Shown here: one piece after another, positions 25,549 to 33,936 of the stretch | Numbering within the stretch: the stretch's first letter is position 1 | Layout: each line of letters begins with the position of its first letter | Notes under the pieces: generated by a model | The model's input: the letters and a program-made list of their open reading frames with translations, nothing else | Database searches by the model: none | What the model was told of the DNA's origin: nothing | Translations under genes and position numbers: made by a program | Assembly (NCBI GenBank): GCA_002404605.1 | Contig: DHKA01000063.1 | Span: forward strand, 1-54,529 | Reading direction: 5' to 3' | Source: Clostridiales bacterium UBA4706 | GTDB lineage: Bacteria; Bacillota; Clostridia; Oscillospirales; Oscillospiraceae | DNA: 54,529 nucleotides

Positions 25549-25580
25549 GCGCTAAACTGAAAATGCAGGAGAAACATGCC

Positions 25581-26096
25581 ATGTCCGGATATCATAAAAA
25601 AGAAGTCTACGCCTTCCTCAACGAAAAAGGTGTTTCTTATGAAGCCGTTGAGCACGAGGCGGTATTCACGATGGAGGAGATGGAGCGCGCCGGGATCAAC
25701 GCCAACGGCTGTATCTGCAAAAATCTCTTTCTGCGCGACGCGAAGGGTCGGCAGCACTATCTTGTGACCGTTCCCGACGAGCGGCGGGTCGATCTCAAAT
25801 GGCTCTCGGCGGCGCTCGGCACCTCAAAGCTCAGCTTTGCCTCCGCCGAACGGCTCGATACCTACCTGAACGTTCCGCAGGGCAGCGTTTCCCCGCTCGG
25901 GATCCTCAACGATGAAAGCCGCTCCGTTATCTTTGCCGCAGACTCCGCGCTCGCCTCCCTGCCGGTAATCGGCGTCCACCCGAACGACAACACCGCCACG
26001 GTATTTCTTTCGTTTGACGATCTCCGGCAAGTCATTGAAGGGCATGGCAACCGCGTTGTTCTCGTAGATTTTTCCTCCAGTCCGCCGCAGATGTGA
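25581..26096 (+). CDS. Prolyl-tRNA deacylase/editing domain protein (YbaK/ProX-like)
   Basis: A 171-residue stand-alone editing-domain protein of the YbaK/PrdX group, which hydrolyses mischarged aminoacyl-tRNA (Ala-tRNA-Pro in ProXp-ala). Family marks are VEHEAVFTMEEM (about 21-32), the conserved KNLFLRDAKG (about 47-56) with its lysine, and the late GVHPNDNTATVFLSF. I chose the ATG at 25581, nine bases after AGGAG; an ATG at 25563 overlaps that site. Exact tRNA specificity cannot be seen. Confidence 0.87.
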   Translation: MSGYHKKEVYAFLNEKGVSYEAVEHEAVFTMEEMERAGINANGCICKNLFLRDAKGRQHYLVTVPDERRVDLKWLSAALGTSKLSFASAERLDTYLNVPQGSVSPLGILNDESRSVIFAADSALASLPVIGVHPNDNTATVFLSFDDLRQVIEGHGNRVVLVDFSSSPPQM

Positions 26097-26105
26097 TCTT
26101 CCGCT

Positions 26106-26143
26106 CCGCTTCCGGCATTTACAGCGCCGGAGGCGGGGCTTTT
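26106..26143 (+). terminator. Terminator of the editing-protein gene
   Basis: Stem CCGCTTCCGGC/GCCGGAGGCGG (one G-T wobble) followed by GGCTTTTC. Confidence 0.75.
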
Positions 26144-26216
26144 CACGTCGATGGGGTTTCAGCGATTTTTACAAGCATTTCTTTGTATCGTTAAAGAATT
26201 TGATGTATATCTGCTC

Positions 26217-26245
26217 TTGTAAATCCGACCGATGCGCTGTAGAAT
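26217..26245 (+). promoter_or_regulatory. Promoter of the hydroxyacid dehydrogenase-aminotransferase operon
   Basis: TTGTAA (26217-26222), 17 bp, TAGAAT (26240-26245). The approximately 140 bases from here to the start codon form a leader. Confidence 0.65.
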
Positions 26246-26251
26246 CTCTCC

Positions 26252-26359
26252 ATAATTTTTCACCGGAAGAAAGCGCGGCATACCGCCCGGCGCTTCTCCC
26301 TTTACAGGGGCCGGAGTCTCGCGGTTCCGCCCCGTACGGCGGAACCGCGCTCTTTTTTA
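26252..26359 (+). promoter_or_regulatory. Structured leader ending in an intrinsic terminator (candidate attenuator)
   Basis: Between promoter and gene lie an imperfect hairpin around 26270-26296 (GAAG...GCGCGG-CATA-CC...GCGCTTC), a small CCC/GGG hairpin near 26298-26310, and a strong terminator: stem GCGGTTCCGCC/GGCGGAACCGC (26321-26331, 26338-26348) then TTTTTT. The terminator sits upstream of the coding region, so expression must need anti-termination or read-through. No short reading frame and no known riboswitch class was recognised; alternatively this is a short stand-alone RNA of about 108 nt. Confidence 0.6.
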
Positions 26360-26386
26360 TTCTGCTGCGAAAGGATGGATTCGACC

Positions 26387-27346
26387 ATGGCAAAAAAGAG
26401 GATCCTTGGAGTGATCGGTTTGGGACACGTCGGCGCGCACGTCGCCTACTCTCTCGCCGTACAGGGCATTGCGGACGAGCTGATACTCGTTGACAAAAAC
26501 GCACAGAAGCTCGCAAGCGAGATACAGGACCTGCGCGACGCCGCAGCATATCTGCCACACCGCGTTATCTTTCGTGCCGGAGAGTTTTCCGATCTCGGTG
26601 AATGTGACGTGATCGTCAACAGCGTTGGAAAGATCGATCTTCTCCGGGAATCGCACGACCGCACCACGGAGATGGACTTCACGATCCCGGCGGTGCGCGG
26701 CTTTGCCGAGAACATCCGGAAAAGCGGCTTTGACGGCGTTGTTATCAATATTACCAATCCCTGCGATATCGTAACGCACGAGCTTGCGCTGGAGCTCGGT
26801 CTTCCGAGAGGCCGCGTATTCGGTACCGGCACCGGACTGGACACCGCGCGTCTTCTCAGCGCGCTGGCCCGTCAGACCGGCATCGACCACAAGTCGATCA
26901 CGTGCTACATGCTCGGCGAGCACGGAAATAAGCAGTTTGCCCCCTGGTCGTGCGTCAGCTTCCGCGGCATGCCGCTGGACGTCTGGGCAAAAACGGACGA
27001 GCGATTCCGGTTTGACCGCGAGGCACTGCAAAAGGAATCCATCGGCGGCGGATGGGTCACGTTTTCCGGAAAATACTGCACCGAATACGGCATTGCGACG
27101 ACCGCCGCGCGCATGGCGCACATCGTTCTCCACGACGAAAAGGCCATCATGCCTGCCAGCGCAGAGCTGTGTGGAGAATACGGTGAATCCGGACTGTTCG
27201 CCGGAGTTCCCTGCGTGCTCGGCGCGAACGGCGTGGAGCAGATCGTAGAGCTGCCGCTTACGGCGGAAGAACAGGCGCAGTTCCACGTTTGCTGCGACGG
27301 AATCCGCGCCAATATGAAGCATTGGAAAGACATCCGCAATATCTGA
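26387..27346 (+). CDS. L-2-hydroxyisocaproate-type dehydrogenase (LDH/MDH superfamily)
   Basis: A 319-residue NAD-dependent 2-hydroxyacid dehydrogenase. It has the Rossmann motif GLGHVG (11-16), the acidic NAD-ribose residue in LVDKN, the substrate arginine region LDTAR (151-155) and the proton-relay His179 in GEHGNKQF. The sequence resembles Lactobacillus L-HicDH more than lactate dehydrogenase, which suggests large aliphatic 2-keto acids as substrates. I chose the ATG at 26387, about ten bases after AAAGGATGG. The next gene is a branched-chain aminotransferase 17 bases on, so the pair could turn leucine, isoleucine or valine into the 2-hydroxy acid. Confidence 0.85.
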   Translation: MAKKRILGVIGLGHVGAHVAYSLAVQGIADELILVDKNAQKLASEIQDLRDAAAYLPHRVIFRAGEFSDLGECDVIVNSVGKIDLLRESHDRTTEMDFTIPAVRGFAENIRKSGFDGVVINITNPCDIVTHELALELGLPRGRVFGTGTGLDTARLLSALARQTGIDHKSITCYMLGEHGNKQFAPWSCVSFRGMPLDVWAKTDERFRFDREALQKESIGGGWVTFSGKYCTEYGIATTAARMAHIVLHDEKAIMPASAELCGEYGESGLFAGVPCVLGANGVEQIVELPLTAEEQAQFHVCCDGIRANMKHWKDIRNI

Positions 27347-27363
27347 AAAGGAGGAGCTGCATT

Positions 27364-28428
27364 ATGAACATCACGATCACCAAAAAAGAGAGCCCCGGAA
27401 AACTGCCGGAGACGGATGAACTCGGCTTTGGAAAATACTTCACCGATCACATGTTTCTCATGGACTATTCCGATGACAAAGGCTGGCACGATGCGCGCAT
27501 CGTCCCCTTCGGGCCGGTCAGCATGTCCCCCGCCGCGGGCGTATTGCACTATGGTGCCGAGGTGTTTGAGGGGCTCAAAGCCTACCGCCGTCCGGACGGC
27601 GGCGTGCAGCTTTTCCGTCCCTGGGAAAATATGGCGCGCCTGAACCGCTCGTGCGACCGGATCGGTCTGCCGCGGATCAACGAGGAGGACGGCTTGCAGG
27701 CGATTCGGGAGCTGTTACGCGTGGATGAGCGCTGGGTGCCTTCGGAACCAGGCACCTCGCTCTATATCCGTCCGTTCCTGTATTCCACGAATCCAACCCT
27801 CTCTCTGCACGGTGTCTATTCGGCGACCTTTGCCGTCATTCTCTCCCCTTCCGGGAACTACTTCAAAAACGGGCTGAAGCCAGTCCCTATCATGGTGGAA
27901 ACCGAAGACGTCCGCGCCGTGCGCGGCGGCACCGGCGAGGCGAAATGCGGCGGGAACTACGCTGCCGCGAACCGCGCCGCGGACAAGGCCGCCGAAAAGG
28001 GCTATGCACAGGTTTTGTGGCTGGACGGCGTTGAGCGGAAATACGTGGAAGAGGGTGGCGGCATGAACGTGATGTTCAAGATCAACGGTACCGTTGTGAC
28101 GCCCATGCTCACCGGCTCCATTCTCCCCGGCATCACGCGCAAATCCTGCATTGAGCTGCTGCGCAGCCGGGGCATTTCCGTGAAGGAGCGGCTCATCAGC
28201 GTGGACGAGCTCTTTGAAGCCGCGAAAGCCGGCACGCTGGAGGAAGCATGGTGTGTCGGCACCGCGGCGGTCATCTCCCCGATCGGCGAGCTTGCCTGGA
28301 ACGGTGAAAAATACGAGATCAACGGCAACAAGATCGGCCCGCTCTCGCAGATGCTCTACGATGAGCTGACCGGTATCCAGCGTGGTACAAAGCCCGATCC
28401 CTTTGGCTGGATCGACCGCGTCTGTTGA
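27364..28428 (+). CDS. ilvE: Branched-chain amino acid aminotransferase
   Basis: A 354-residue PLP-dependent class IV (fold type IV) aminotransferase. The catalytic lysine is expected at K194 in GEAKCGGNYAAANRAA; VLHYGAEVFEGLKAYR (60-75) and EEGGGMNVMF are further family marks. It exchanges the amino group between branched-chain amino acids and 2-oxoglutarate. AAAAGGAGG precedes the ATG. Joined to the dehydrogenase gene and closed by a terminator, it fits amino-acid fermentation as well as biosynthesis; no ilv or leu synthesis genes are nearby. Confidence 0.94.
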   Translation: MNITITKKESPGKLPETDELGFGKYFTDHMFLMDYSDDKGWHDARIVPFGPVSMSPAAGVLHYGAEVFEGLKAYRRPDGGVQLFRPWENMARLNRSCDRIGLPRINEEDGLQAIRELLRVDERWVPSEPGTSLYIRPFLYSTNPTLSLHGVYSATFAVILSPSGNYFKNGLKPVPIMVETEDVRAVRGGTGEAKCGGNYAAANRAADKAAEKGYAQVLWLDGVERKYVEEGGGMNVMFKINGTVVTPMLTGSILPGITRKSCIELLRSRGISVKERLISVDELFEAAKAGTLEEAWCVGTAAVISPIGELAWNGEKYEINGNKIGPLSQMLYDELTGIQRGTKPDPFGWIDRVC

Positions 28429-28442
28429 ACAAAATACGAAAA

Positions 28443-28478
28443 GATCCGCGCAGAAAATTCTGCGCGGATCACTTTTTT
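28443..28478 (+). terminator. Terminator of the ilvE operon
   Basis: Perfect 13-bp stem GATCCGCGCAGAA/TTCTGCGCGGATC followed by ACTTTTTT. Confidence 0.93.
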
Positions 28479-28577
28479 ACGGTCTTATATTACCACATTT
28501 TTGCGAAAAATTCAAGTCTTGTCCTTTTGGCGGCGCGGGTGTAATTAGAATACGACGCTATTGAAGGAGGACATCGT

Positions 28578-29456
28578 ATGAACAACATGACCGCTCTGGT
28601 GAGCTGCTTTGCCAGAGCATATCACCGCCGGGTCAACGCCGTTCCGGTATTTGACGACACCGCCGCCGAAGCGCTGCTGGGAGAGGATTTCCGGCAGATC
28701 GCACAGAACATGCAGCAGGGCGCAGCCTTTTTCCTGCCCGGCTTCACCGGCACACCGGAGGACGCGCTCCGTCATATCGTGGGCGGACAGCTGGCACCTT
28801 CTGTGCTCGCTCGGAGCATATTTTGCGAGGGGGCGTTGGCGCATGAGGTGGCTCAAGGCTGCCGGCAGTACGCGATCCTTGCCGCGGGATATGATACTTT
28901 TGCCATACGGAATAAGGAGGAACGCCTCGCCGTGTTTGAACTGGATCTTCCGGAGGTGCTGGAAGACAAGCGGAAGCGCATTAAGTGCGCAGCCCTTTCC
29001 TCCGGTGCAAAGCCCATACCCTGTGATCTTTCCGAAAGCACGTGGACGGACCGGCTTCTGTCCGGCGGTTTCCGTCCGGCGGAAAAAGCCTTTTTCAGTC
29101 TGCTCGGCATCAGCTATTATCTGTGTGAGCCGGACTTCCGGTCCCTGCTTCGATCCGTCGGATGTCTCGCAGCAGCGGGCTCCGTGCTGTGCCTGGACTA
29201 CCCGACCGGCGAAGAGAGCCGGAGCGCATCGGTAAACCGTGCGTTGGCGCAAGGCGCGGGCGAGACGATGAAAGCGCGTTACTCTCCCTGCAGGATGGAG
29301 GAGCTTCTGATCAGCGGCGGATTTCGTGTCCGGGAGCATCTTTCCGCAGCGGAAATGACGGAACGGTTTTTTGCTGTGCATAACGAAAATACACCAGAGC
29401 ACCCCATAGCCGCGCCGGACGGTGTGCGCTATATTCTCGCTGAAGGGGCGAAGTGA
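28578..29456 (+). CDS. Class I SAM-dependent methyltransferase, leucine carboxyl methyltransferase (PPM1) family
   Basis: A 292-residue methyltransferase with the LCMT/PPM1-type SAM site ILAAGYDTFA (about residues 99-108), a following acidic strand VFELDLPEVLEDKRKR and CDLSEST. Bacterial members methylate small molecules or natural products; the substrate is unknown. GAAGGAGG lies about eight bases before the ATG. It stands alone between two terminators, upstream of the decayed WYL/DJ-1 pair. Confidence 0.85.
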   Translation: MNNMTALVSCFARAYHRRVNAVPVFDDTAAEALLGEDFRQIAQNMQQGAAFFLPGFTGTPEDALRHIVGGQLAPSVLARSIFCEGALAHEVAQGCRQYAILAAGYDTFAIRNKEERLAVFELDLPEVLEDKRKRIKCAALSSGAKPIPCDLSESTWTDRLLSGGFRPAEKAFFSLLGISYYLCEPDFRSLLRSVGCLAAAGSVLCLDYPTGEESRSASVNRALAQGAGETMKARYSPCRMEELLISGGFRVREHLSAAEMTERFFAVHNENTPEHPIAAPDGVRYILAEGAK

Positions 29457-29530
29457 TAGCGCCGTTTTCCCGCGGCAACAAGGGTTCCGGGGCTGCCCGT
29501 CATGCTGCCAAGAGCACACACAAAGAGAGA

Positions 29531-29566
29531 AGAGCCTGTGATCCATGGAGATCGCAGGCTCTTTTG
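29531..29566. terminator. Terminator between methyltransferase and WYL genes
   Basis: Stem AGAGCCTGTGATC/GATCGCAGGCTCT (one wobble) followed by TTTTGATT; also serves the converging minus-strand gene. Confidence 0.85.
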
Positions 29567-29569
29567 ATT

Positions 29570-30509
29570 TCAGACCCGGTCACGGTATACGGAGGCCATG
29601 CGCTCTATCTGGCGTTTTAATTCTTCCCGGACATGGGCGGGCTCCAAGCACTCACATTTATCGCCAAAGCCGAGAATCATATCGTAGTAATAATCCCGTT
29701 CGATGAACGGATAGTCTACCAGATAGTATTCCTCTCCATCGGGGGCAACGCGGTCCTGCGTGCATAATTCCAGCACCCGGTCCAGTATGGATCGGTGGAT
29801 GCGCAGCTTTATGTCCGTTTGCAGCGTTTCCATGAGCGGTTCGATATCCTGGATCGGCTTTTTCGAAGTCACGAGGGCTGTATGTCTCCTGCAGCATCTG
29901 CAGGTCCGTCATTCTCGACAGGCGAAACAAACTATAGTCATTTCTGCTGCGGCAATACCCTTGAAAATACCAGCGGCCGCTTTTCAGCACAAGCTGATAC
30001 GGCTCAACGACCCTTTCCGTTTTATTCCCATGGCCGTCGATGTAGGTAAAGGAAAGCAGCTTGTTCTCCTGTAAAGCGCTTTTCACGATCTCTAAATGCT
30101 GTCGTATATTCCCGTTTCCCATCCAGGGATCCGTGTCAATGCAGATTTGATTCGCCTTTATCTCAACTTCTCTCGCACGACCGGCAGGAATAAAGCTCCT
30201 CACCTTTGCCAATGTGTGTACGAGATCCTCTCTCCGCACCATACCCGAAAGGTTGTTCAGCCCCATAAGCAGTGCCGAAAGCTCATCCGCGGAGAACACT
30301 TTTTTATCGACCTTGTATTCCGGCAGGATCTCAAAACCACCGCCCGCTCCGGACTTTGAACAGAGCGGAATGCCGGACATACTGACGGCATCCATATCAC
30401 GGTAGATCGTTCGGAGCGATACCTCAAACAGGTCTGCCAATTCCTGCGCGCCGACCCGCTCTCTTTCGAGAAGGATCATAACAATACTGACAAGTCTGTC
30501 TGCCTTCAT
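29570..30509 (-). pseudogene. Frameshifted WYL-domain transcriptional regulator (YafY-like)
   Basis: The N-terminal part, from ATG 30509, is an HTH-11 domain (RLVSIVMILLERERVGAQEL then ADLFEVSLRTIYRDMDAV) followed by a WYL domain with ERVVEPYQLVLKSGRWYFQGY. Around 29868 the frame changes at an A5 run (GAAAAAG on the coding strand): the homologous sequence PIQDIEPLMETLQTDIKL and the WYL C-terminal extension, ending FGDKCECLEP...RMASVYRDRV, continue in another frame to a stop at 29570. Removing one A, or adding two, restores one protein of about 312 residues. It could be a true mutation, a sequencing slip or transcriptional slippage. The divergent target gene is also broken, which favours real decay. 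WYL regulators sense small ligands or nucleotides. Confidence 0.8.
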
Positions 30510-30543
30510 CCGAAAGCTGCCTTTCCACATTTTTCTATTTCAT

Positions 30544-30571
30544 AATTGCTGACATAACGGTGTCAGTAATT
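30544..30571. promoter_or_regulatory. Operator-like palindrome between divergent WYL and DJ-1 genes
   Basis: AATTGCTGACA (30544-30554) and TGTCAGTAATT (30561-30571) form an inverted repeat matching at 10 of 11 positions, with a 6-base spacer, placed between the two divergent starts and next to a TACAAT box. This is where a WYL regulator would bind. Confidence 0.65.
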
Positions 30572-30623
30572 GCATGATACAATAAGAAAGCAGGCGAATC
30601 AATGATACGAATGGAGGAAATGT

Positions 30624-31008
30624 ATGTTTACTGTCTATGTTTACGCTCTCGACACCTCGGCGGATTGGGAGATCGGTCATGTTGCCGCAGAATTGAATTC
30701 CGGCCGTTTTTTCAAAAAAGACGCGCCGGATGTAACGGTCAAAACCGTCGGAGTCTCCCTGGAGCCGGGTTTCTCGATATGTTCTGCCCCAATTACAAGG
30801 GACAAAGATACTATGTGGACATACCCTCGGTTTCCGACGGAAGTCTCATCACCGCAAGCGGCACGGGAGCCTTGCTCTGGGCAAAGCAGATCATAGAACG
30901 TTTGGGCGTTTTCCAGTCGGATACGCTCGAAGCATGTGGTATGCGTATTTCCGTACCGGCGAGGCGCAGCACTTCCTCGCTCTTATGCAGACTCTGCCGC
31001 GATCGTGA
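30624..31008 (+). pseudogene. DJ-1/PfpI family protein remnant with internal deletion and frameshift
   Basis: The start (MFTVYVYALDTSADWEIGHV, then ELNSGRFF) matches the N-terminus of DJ-1/PfpI family proteins that pair with WYL regulators. After about 48 residues (SLEP) the sequence jumps, out of frame, to the C-terminal third: GFLDMFCPNYKGQRYYVDIP, then LLWAKQIIERLGVFQSDTLEA. Roughly 80 residues, including the nucleophile Cys, are missing. A second lesion, an extra TG dinucleotide near 30935, breaks the frame again before WYAYFRTGEAQHFLALMQTL, which ends at TGA 31006-31008. With two independent lesions this is a pseudogene. A good ribosome site (GGAGGAAATGT) remains. Confidence 0.85.
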
Positions 31009-31021
31009 TCCCTACTCTGCA

Positions 31022-31063
31022 AATAAAAAAGTCCTTACAGGATTCTCTGATCCTGTAAGGACA
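31022..31063 (-). terminator. Terminator of tRNA-Pro
   Basis: 12-bp perfect stem GTCCTTACAGGA/TCCTGTAAGGAC (31031-31042, 31051-31062); on the minus strand it is followed by TTTTTTATTT. Confidence 0.92.
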
Positions 31064-31070
31064 CTCTGCA

Positions 31071-31146
31071 TGGTCGGAGTGGCGAGACTTGAACTCGCGG
31101 CCTCTTGGTCCCGAACCAAGCACGCTACCAACTGCGCTACACCCCG
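31071..31146 (-). tRNA. tRNA-Pro (anticodon CGG)
   Basis: A 76-nt cloverleaf including an encoded CCA end. Acceptor CGGGGTG pairs with CACTCCG (one wobble), the D arm is GCGCAGTTGGTAGCGTGC, the anticodon stem is CTTGG/CCAAG around TTCGGGA with anticodon CGG, and GTTCAAGTC is the T loop region. It reads CCG codons. Confidence 0.95.
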
Positions 31147-31168
31147 ATACCGATATCAGCAAGACAGA

Positions 31169-31197
31169 ATTATATTGTCTTTTGGCGGAATTGTCAA
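31169..31197 (-). promoter_or_regulatory. Promoter of tRNA-Pro
   Basis: Minus-strand TTGACA (31197-31192) and TATAAT (31174-31169), both consensus, 17-bp spacer. Confidence 0.92.
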
Positions 31198-31283
31198 GTA
31201 TTTTTCTAAAACTCTTTTCTTTTTCTTGTAAATACTTTCAAGCTGTTATAAAATGATAGGACAATACACAGGAGCTTTGATGT

Positions 31284-33119
31284 ATGGACAAGAAACTCGA
31301 ACGGATCCTCCCGCTGGTACAGAAGCCCGCCCGGTACACCGGCGGCGAGTACGGCGAAATTCAAAAAGATAAAAGCGAAGTCGATCTCCGCATGGCGCTC
31401 TGTTTCCCGGACACGTATGAGATCGGCATGTCGAACACCGGTATGCGCATTCTCTATCAGGTGCTCAACGACCTCCCCGGCGTGTGGTGCGAGCGCGTGT
31501 TCGCTCCGTGGTTCGATATGGACCGGCAGATGCGCGAAAAGGGCCTCCCCCTCTATGCGCTCGAAAGCGGCGATCCGCTCAGCGAGTTTGACGCGATCGG
31601 CTTTTCTCTCGGCTACGAGATGGCGTATACGACCGTTCTCGAGATGCTCGATCTTGCCGGTATCCCGCTGCGCAGCGCCGAGCGCACCTCGCTCACGCCG
31701 CTCGTGTTCGCGGGCGGCAGCGTATGCTGCAACAGCGAGCCGATGGCGGACTTTTTCGATCTTATGATCGTCGGCGAGGGCGAGAGCGTGGACGGCGAAG
31801 TTTTGCGGCTTCTGCGCGAGGCGAAGGCCGCCGGTTGGAGCAAGGCGGAATTTCTCCGCCGCGCCGCGCTCATCGGCGGCGTGTACGTCCCATCGCTCTA
31901 TACCCCGGAATACAACGCCGACGGCACGCTCAAGGCCATGCACGCCGCGCCCGGCGCGCCCGAGCGCGTCACGAAGCGCATCGTGGAGGATTTCGAGAAC
32001 AGCCGCTTCCCCGTGAACGCGATCGTTCCCTCCACGGAGATCGTGCATGACCGCGTCGGTCTTGAGCTCTTCCGCGGGTGCATCCGCGGCTGCCGGTTCT
32101 GCCAGGCCGGACACATTTACCGCCCGGTGCGCAGCCGCAGCGTGGAAAAATGCATGGAGTACGGCAAGGAATCTCTCGCTTTCTCGGGCTATCACGAGAT
32201 CACGCTCCTCTCACTCAGCACGAGCGACTACCGCGGGCTGAACGAGCTTTGCGACGGACTGATGGACTATTGCGAAAGCCGCGGCATCGGTCTCTCGCTA
32301 CCCTCGCTGCGCGCGGACAACTTCTCCATGGACATCATGCAGCGCGTGCAGAAAGTGCGTAAATCCGGTCTCACCTTTGCGCCCGAGGCCGGCACGCAGC
32401 GCCTGCGCGACGTTATCAATAAAAACGTCACCGAGGAAGACCTTCTCCGTTCGTGCGCTGTGGCGTTTCAGGGCGGCTGGAACAGCGTAAAGCTCTATTT
32501 CATGCTCGGTCTGCCGACGGAGACGGACGAGGACGTGCTCGGCATCGCCGAGCTTGCCGACCGCGTCGTGCATTGCTGGCGGGAAAACTCACCCAACCGC
32601 AGCCACGGACTGCGCGTGACGGTGAGCACGTCCTGCTTCGTGCCGAAGCCGCACACGCCGTTCCAGTGGGAGCCGCAGGTCACGCGCGAAGAGTATATGC
32701 GCCGCGTTACGCTGCTGCGCGACAATATGAAGGCGCGCGCCGTTACCTACAACTGGCACGACGCCGACACCTCGCTCACCGAAGCGGTGCTCTCGCGCGG
32801 TGACCGGCGGCTCGGCGCAATGATCGAAAACATCTGGCGGCACGGCGGCTTTCTTGAATCGTGGTCGGAGGGCTTTGATCTCAAGCGATGGGAAAAGGCC
32901 GCGGAGGAAGAGGGCATCTCCTTCCCGTTCTACACCAACCGCGAGAGGGCGCTCGACGAAGTGCTGCCATGGGATCATCTCTATATGGGCGTAAACAAGC
33001 GCCACTATGTCCACGAATACGAGCAGGCGCACAAGGGGCTTCTCTCCCCCGACTGCCGGGCGCAGTGCTCCGGCTGCGGCGCCGCCGCATTTCTGAAAGG
33101 AGGCCGCTGCGATGGATAA
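31284..33119 (+). CDS. TIGR03960 family B12-binding-like/radical SAM protein
   Basis: A 611-residue radical SAM enzyme of the TIGR03960 (YgiQ-like) group. The N-terminal 250 residues form a B12-binding-like Rossmann domain (MALCFPDTYEIGMSNTGMRI), and the [4Fe-4S] cysteines are C266, C270 and C273 in RGCIRGCRFCQAG. The radical SAM barrel follows. The C-terminus ends with Cys-rich CRAQCSGCGAA. It overlaps the next gene (DUF2344) by eight bases, the standard pairing in Clostridia, where the two usually lie with RNase G and rplU; here that linkage is broken. Reaction unknown; tRNA or ribosome-related modification has been proposed on context. Confidence 0.92.
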   Translation: MDKKLERILPLVQKPARYTGGEYGEIQKDKSEVDLRMALCFPDTYEIGMSNTGMRILYQVLNDLPGVWCERVFAPWFDMDRQMREKGLPLYALESGDPLSEFDAIGFSLGYEMAYTTVLEMLDLAGIPLRSAERTSLTPLVFAGGSVCCNSEPMADFFDLMIVGEGESVDGEVLRLLREAKAAGWSKAEFLRRAALIGGVYVPSLYTPEYNADGTLKAMHAAPGAPERVTKRIVEDFENSRFPVNAIVPSTEIVHDRVGLELFRGCIRGCRFCQAGHIYRPVRSRSVEKCMEYGKESLAFSGYHEITLLSLSTSDYRGLNELCDGLMDYCESRGIGLSLPSLRADNFSMDIMQRVQKVRKSGLTFAPEAGTQRLRDVINKNVTEEDLLRSCAVAFQGGWNSVKLYFMLGLPTETDEDVLGIAELADRVVHCWRENSPNRSHGLRVTVSTSCFVPKPHTPFQWEPQVTREEYMRRVTLLRDNMKARAVTYNWHDADTSLTEAVLSRGDRRLGAMIENIWRHGGFLESWSEGFDLKRWEKAAEEEGISFPFYTNRERALDEVLPWDHLYMGVNKRHYVHEYEQAHKGLLSPDCRAQCSGCGAAAFLKGGRCDG

Positions 33120-33768
33120 GCTCCGGCTCACCTATGAACAGACCCGCCGCGCGATATGGATGTCGCATCTCGATACGATGCGCACCCTTCAGCGCGCCAT
33201 CAAGCGCGCGGGGATCCCCATCCGGTACAGCGAGGGCTTCAACCCCCACGAGCTCATCTCGATTTTGCTGCCGCTCTCCGTCGGCACGGCGAGTCTCTGC
33301 CAAATCGCCGACATCCGCGTGCGCGAGGATGTGGACATTGCCGCCTTGCCCGCGCAGCTGACCGCCGTGATGCCGGAAGGCATCCGCGTGACGGACTGCT
33401 ACGAGAACGCGATGAAGCCCGCCGAGCTCAAATGGATGCGCGTGAAGGGCGCGTGGGAATACGATACCGCCGATACGGAAGCCGTCGCCGCAAAGTGCCG
33501 GGAGCTTTTTTCCGGTCCTGTGGAGGTCATGCGCAAAACAAAGCGCGGCGAAGGGCTCTTCACCGTGACCGAGCATGTGCGCGATCTGACGTTTACCCCT
33601 GGCGACGGCATTGTGACGGTCGATGGGATCGTCTCCTGCGCCGAGCCCGTGGTGAATCCCGAGCTGCTCACCGCGGCGGTGCGGACGCACCTTCCGGACT
33701 GCGCGCCGGACGGCGGACACTTCTGCCGCATGGCGCTTTACCGCGCCGATGGGGCGCCGTACCGGTAA
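33112..33768 (+). CDS. TIGR03936/DUF2344 radical SAM-associated protein
   Basis: A 218-residue DUF2344 protein. MSHLDTMRTLQRAIKRAGIP (18-37) and the nearby YSEGFNPHELIS are the family signature. It begins inside the last codons of the radical SAM gene (8-base overlap, GAAAGGAGG upstream), so the two are co-translated and probably form a complex. Its exact role is unknown. Confidence 0.9.
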   Translation: MDKLRLTYEQTRRAIWMSHLDTMRTLQRAIKRAGIPIRYSEGFNPHELISILLPLSVGTASLCQIADIRVREDVDIAALPAQLTAVMPEGIRVTDCYENAMKPAELKWMRVKGAWEYDTADTEAVAAKCRELFSGPVEVMRKTKRGEGLFTVTEHVRDLTFTPGDGIVTVDGIVSCAEPVVNPELLTAAVRTHLPDCAPDGGHFCRMALYRADGAPYR

Positions 33769-33799
33769 ATAAATTTATTCCAATTTTTTAAATTTCCTG

Positions 33800-33827
33800 T
33801 TGACATTTTTCAAAGGCATGATATAAT
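33800..33827 (+). promoter_or_regulatory. Promoter of tRNA-Leu(GAG)
   Basis: TTGACA (33800-33805), 16 bp, TATAAT (33822-33827). Confidence 0.9.
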
Positions 33828-33845
33828 AACACTTGCCTTTGACAT

Positions 33846-33934
33846 GCGGGAGTGCTGGAATAGGTAGACAGGCAGGCTTGAGGTGCCTGTGTCCAACCAT
33901 AGACGTGAGAGTTCAAGTCTCTTCTCCCGCACCA
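33846..33934 (+). tRNA. tRNA-Leu (anticodon GAG)
   Basis: An 89-nt class II tRNA with encoded CCA. Acceptor GCGGGAG/CTCCCGC pairs perfectly, the anticodon stem CAGGC/GCCTG encloses TTGAGGT (anticodon GAG), and a long variable arm (TGTCCAACCATAGACG region) marks it as Leu type. Reads CUC and CUU. Confidence 0.95.
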
Positions 33935-33936
33935 AT

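Noticed and set aside
26252..26386. T-box leader before the dehydrogenase-aminotransferase operon
   Set aside because: The GGAACCGCG in the terminator's 3' arm resembles part of a T-box, but it is on the wrong arm and the leader is far too short for a specifier stem I.
33112..33768. tRNA or ribosomal linkage implying that rplU should be adjacent to the radical SAM pair
   Set aside because: The usual RNase G-rplU neighbourhood is not present here; rplU is 26 kb away, so no operon link can be claimed.
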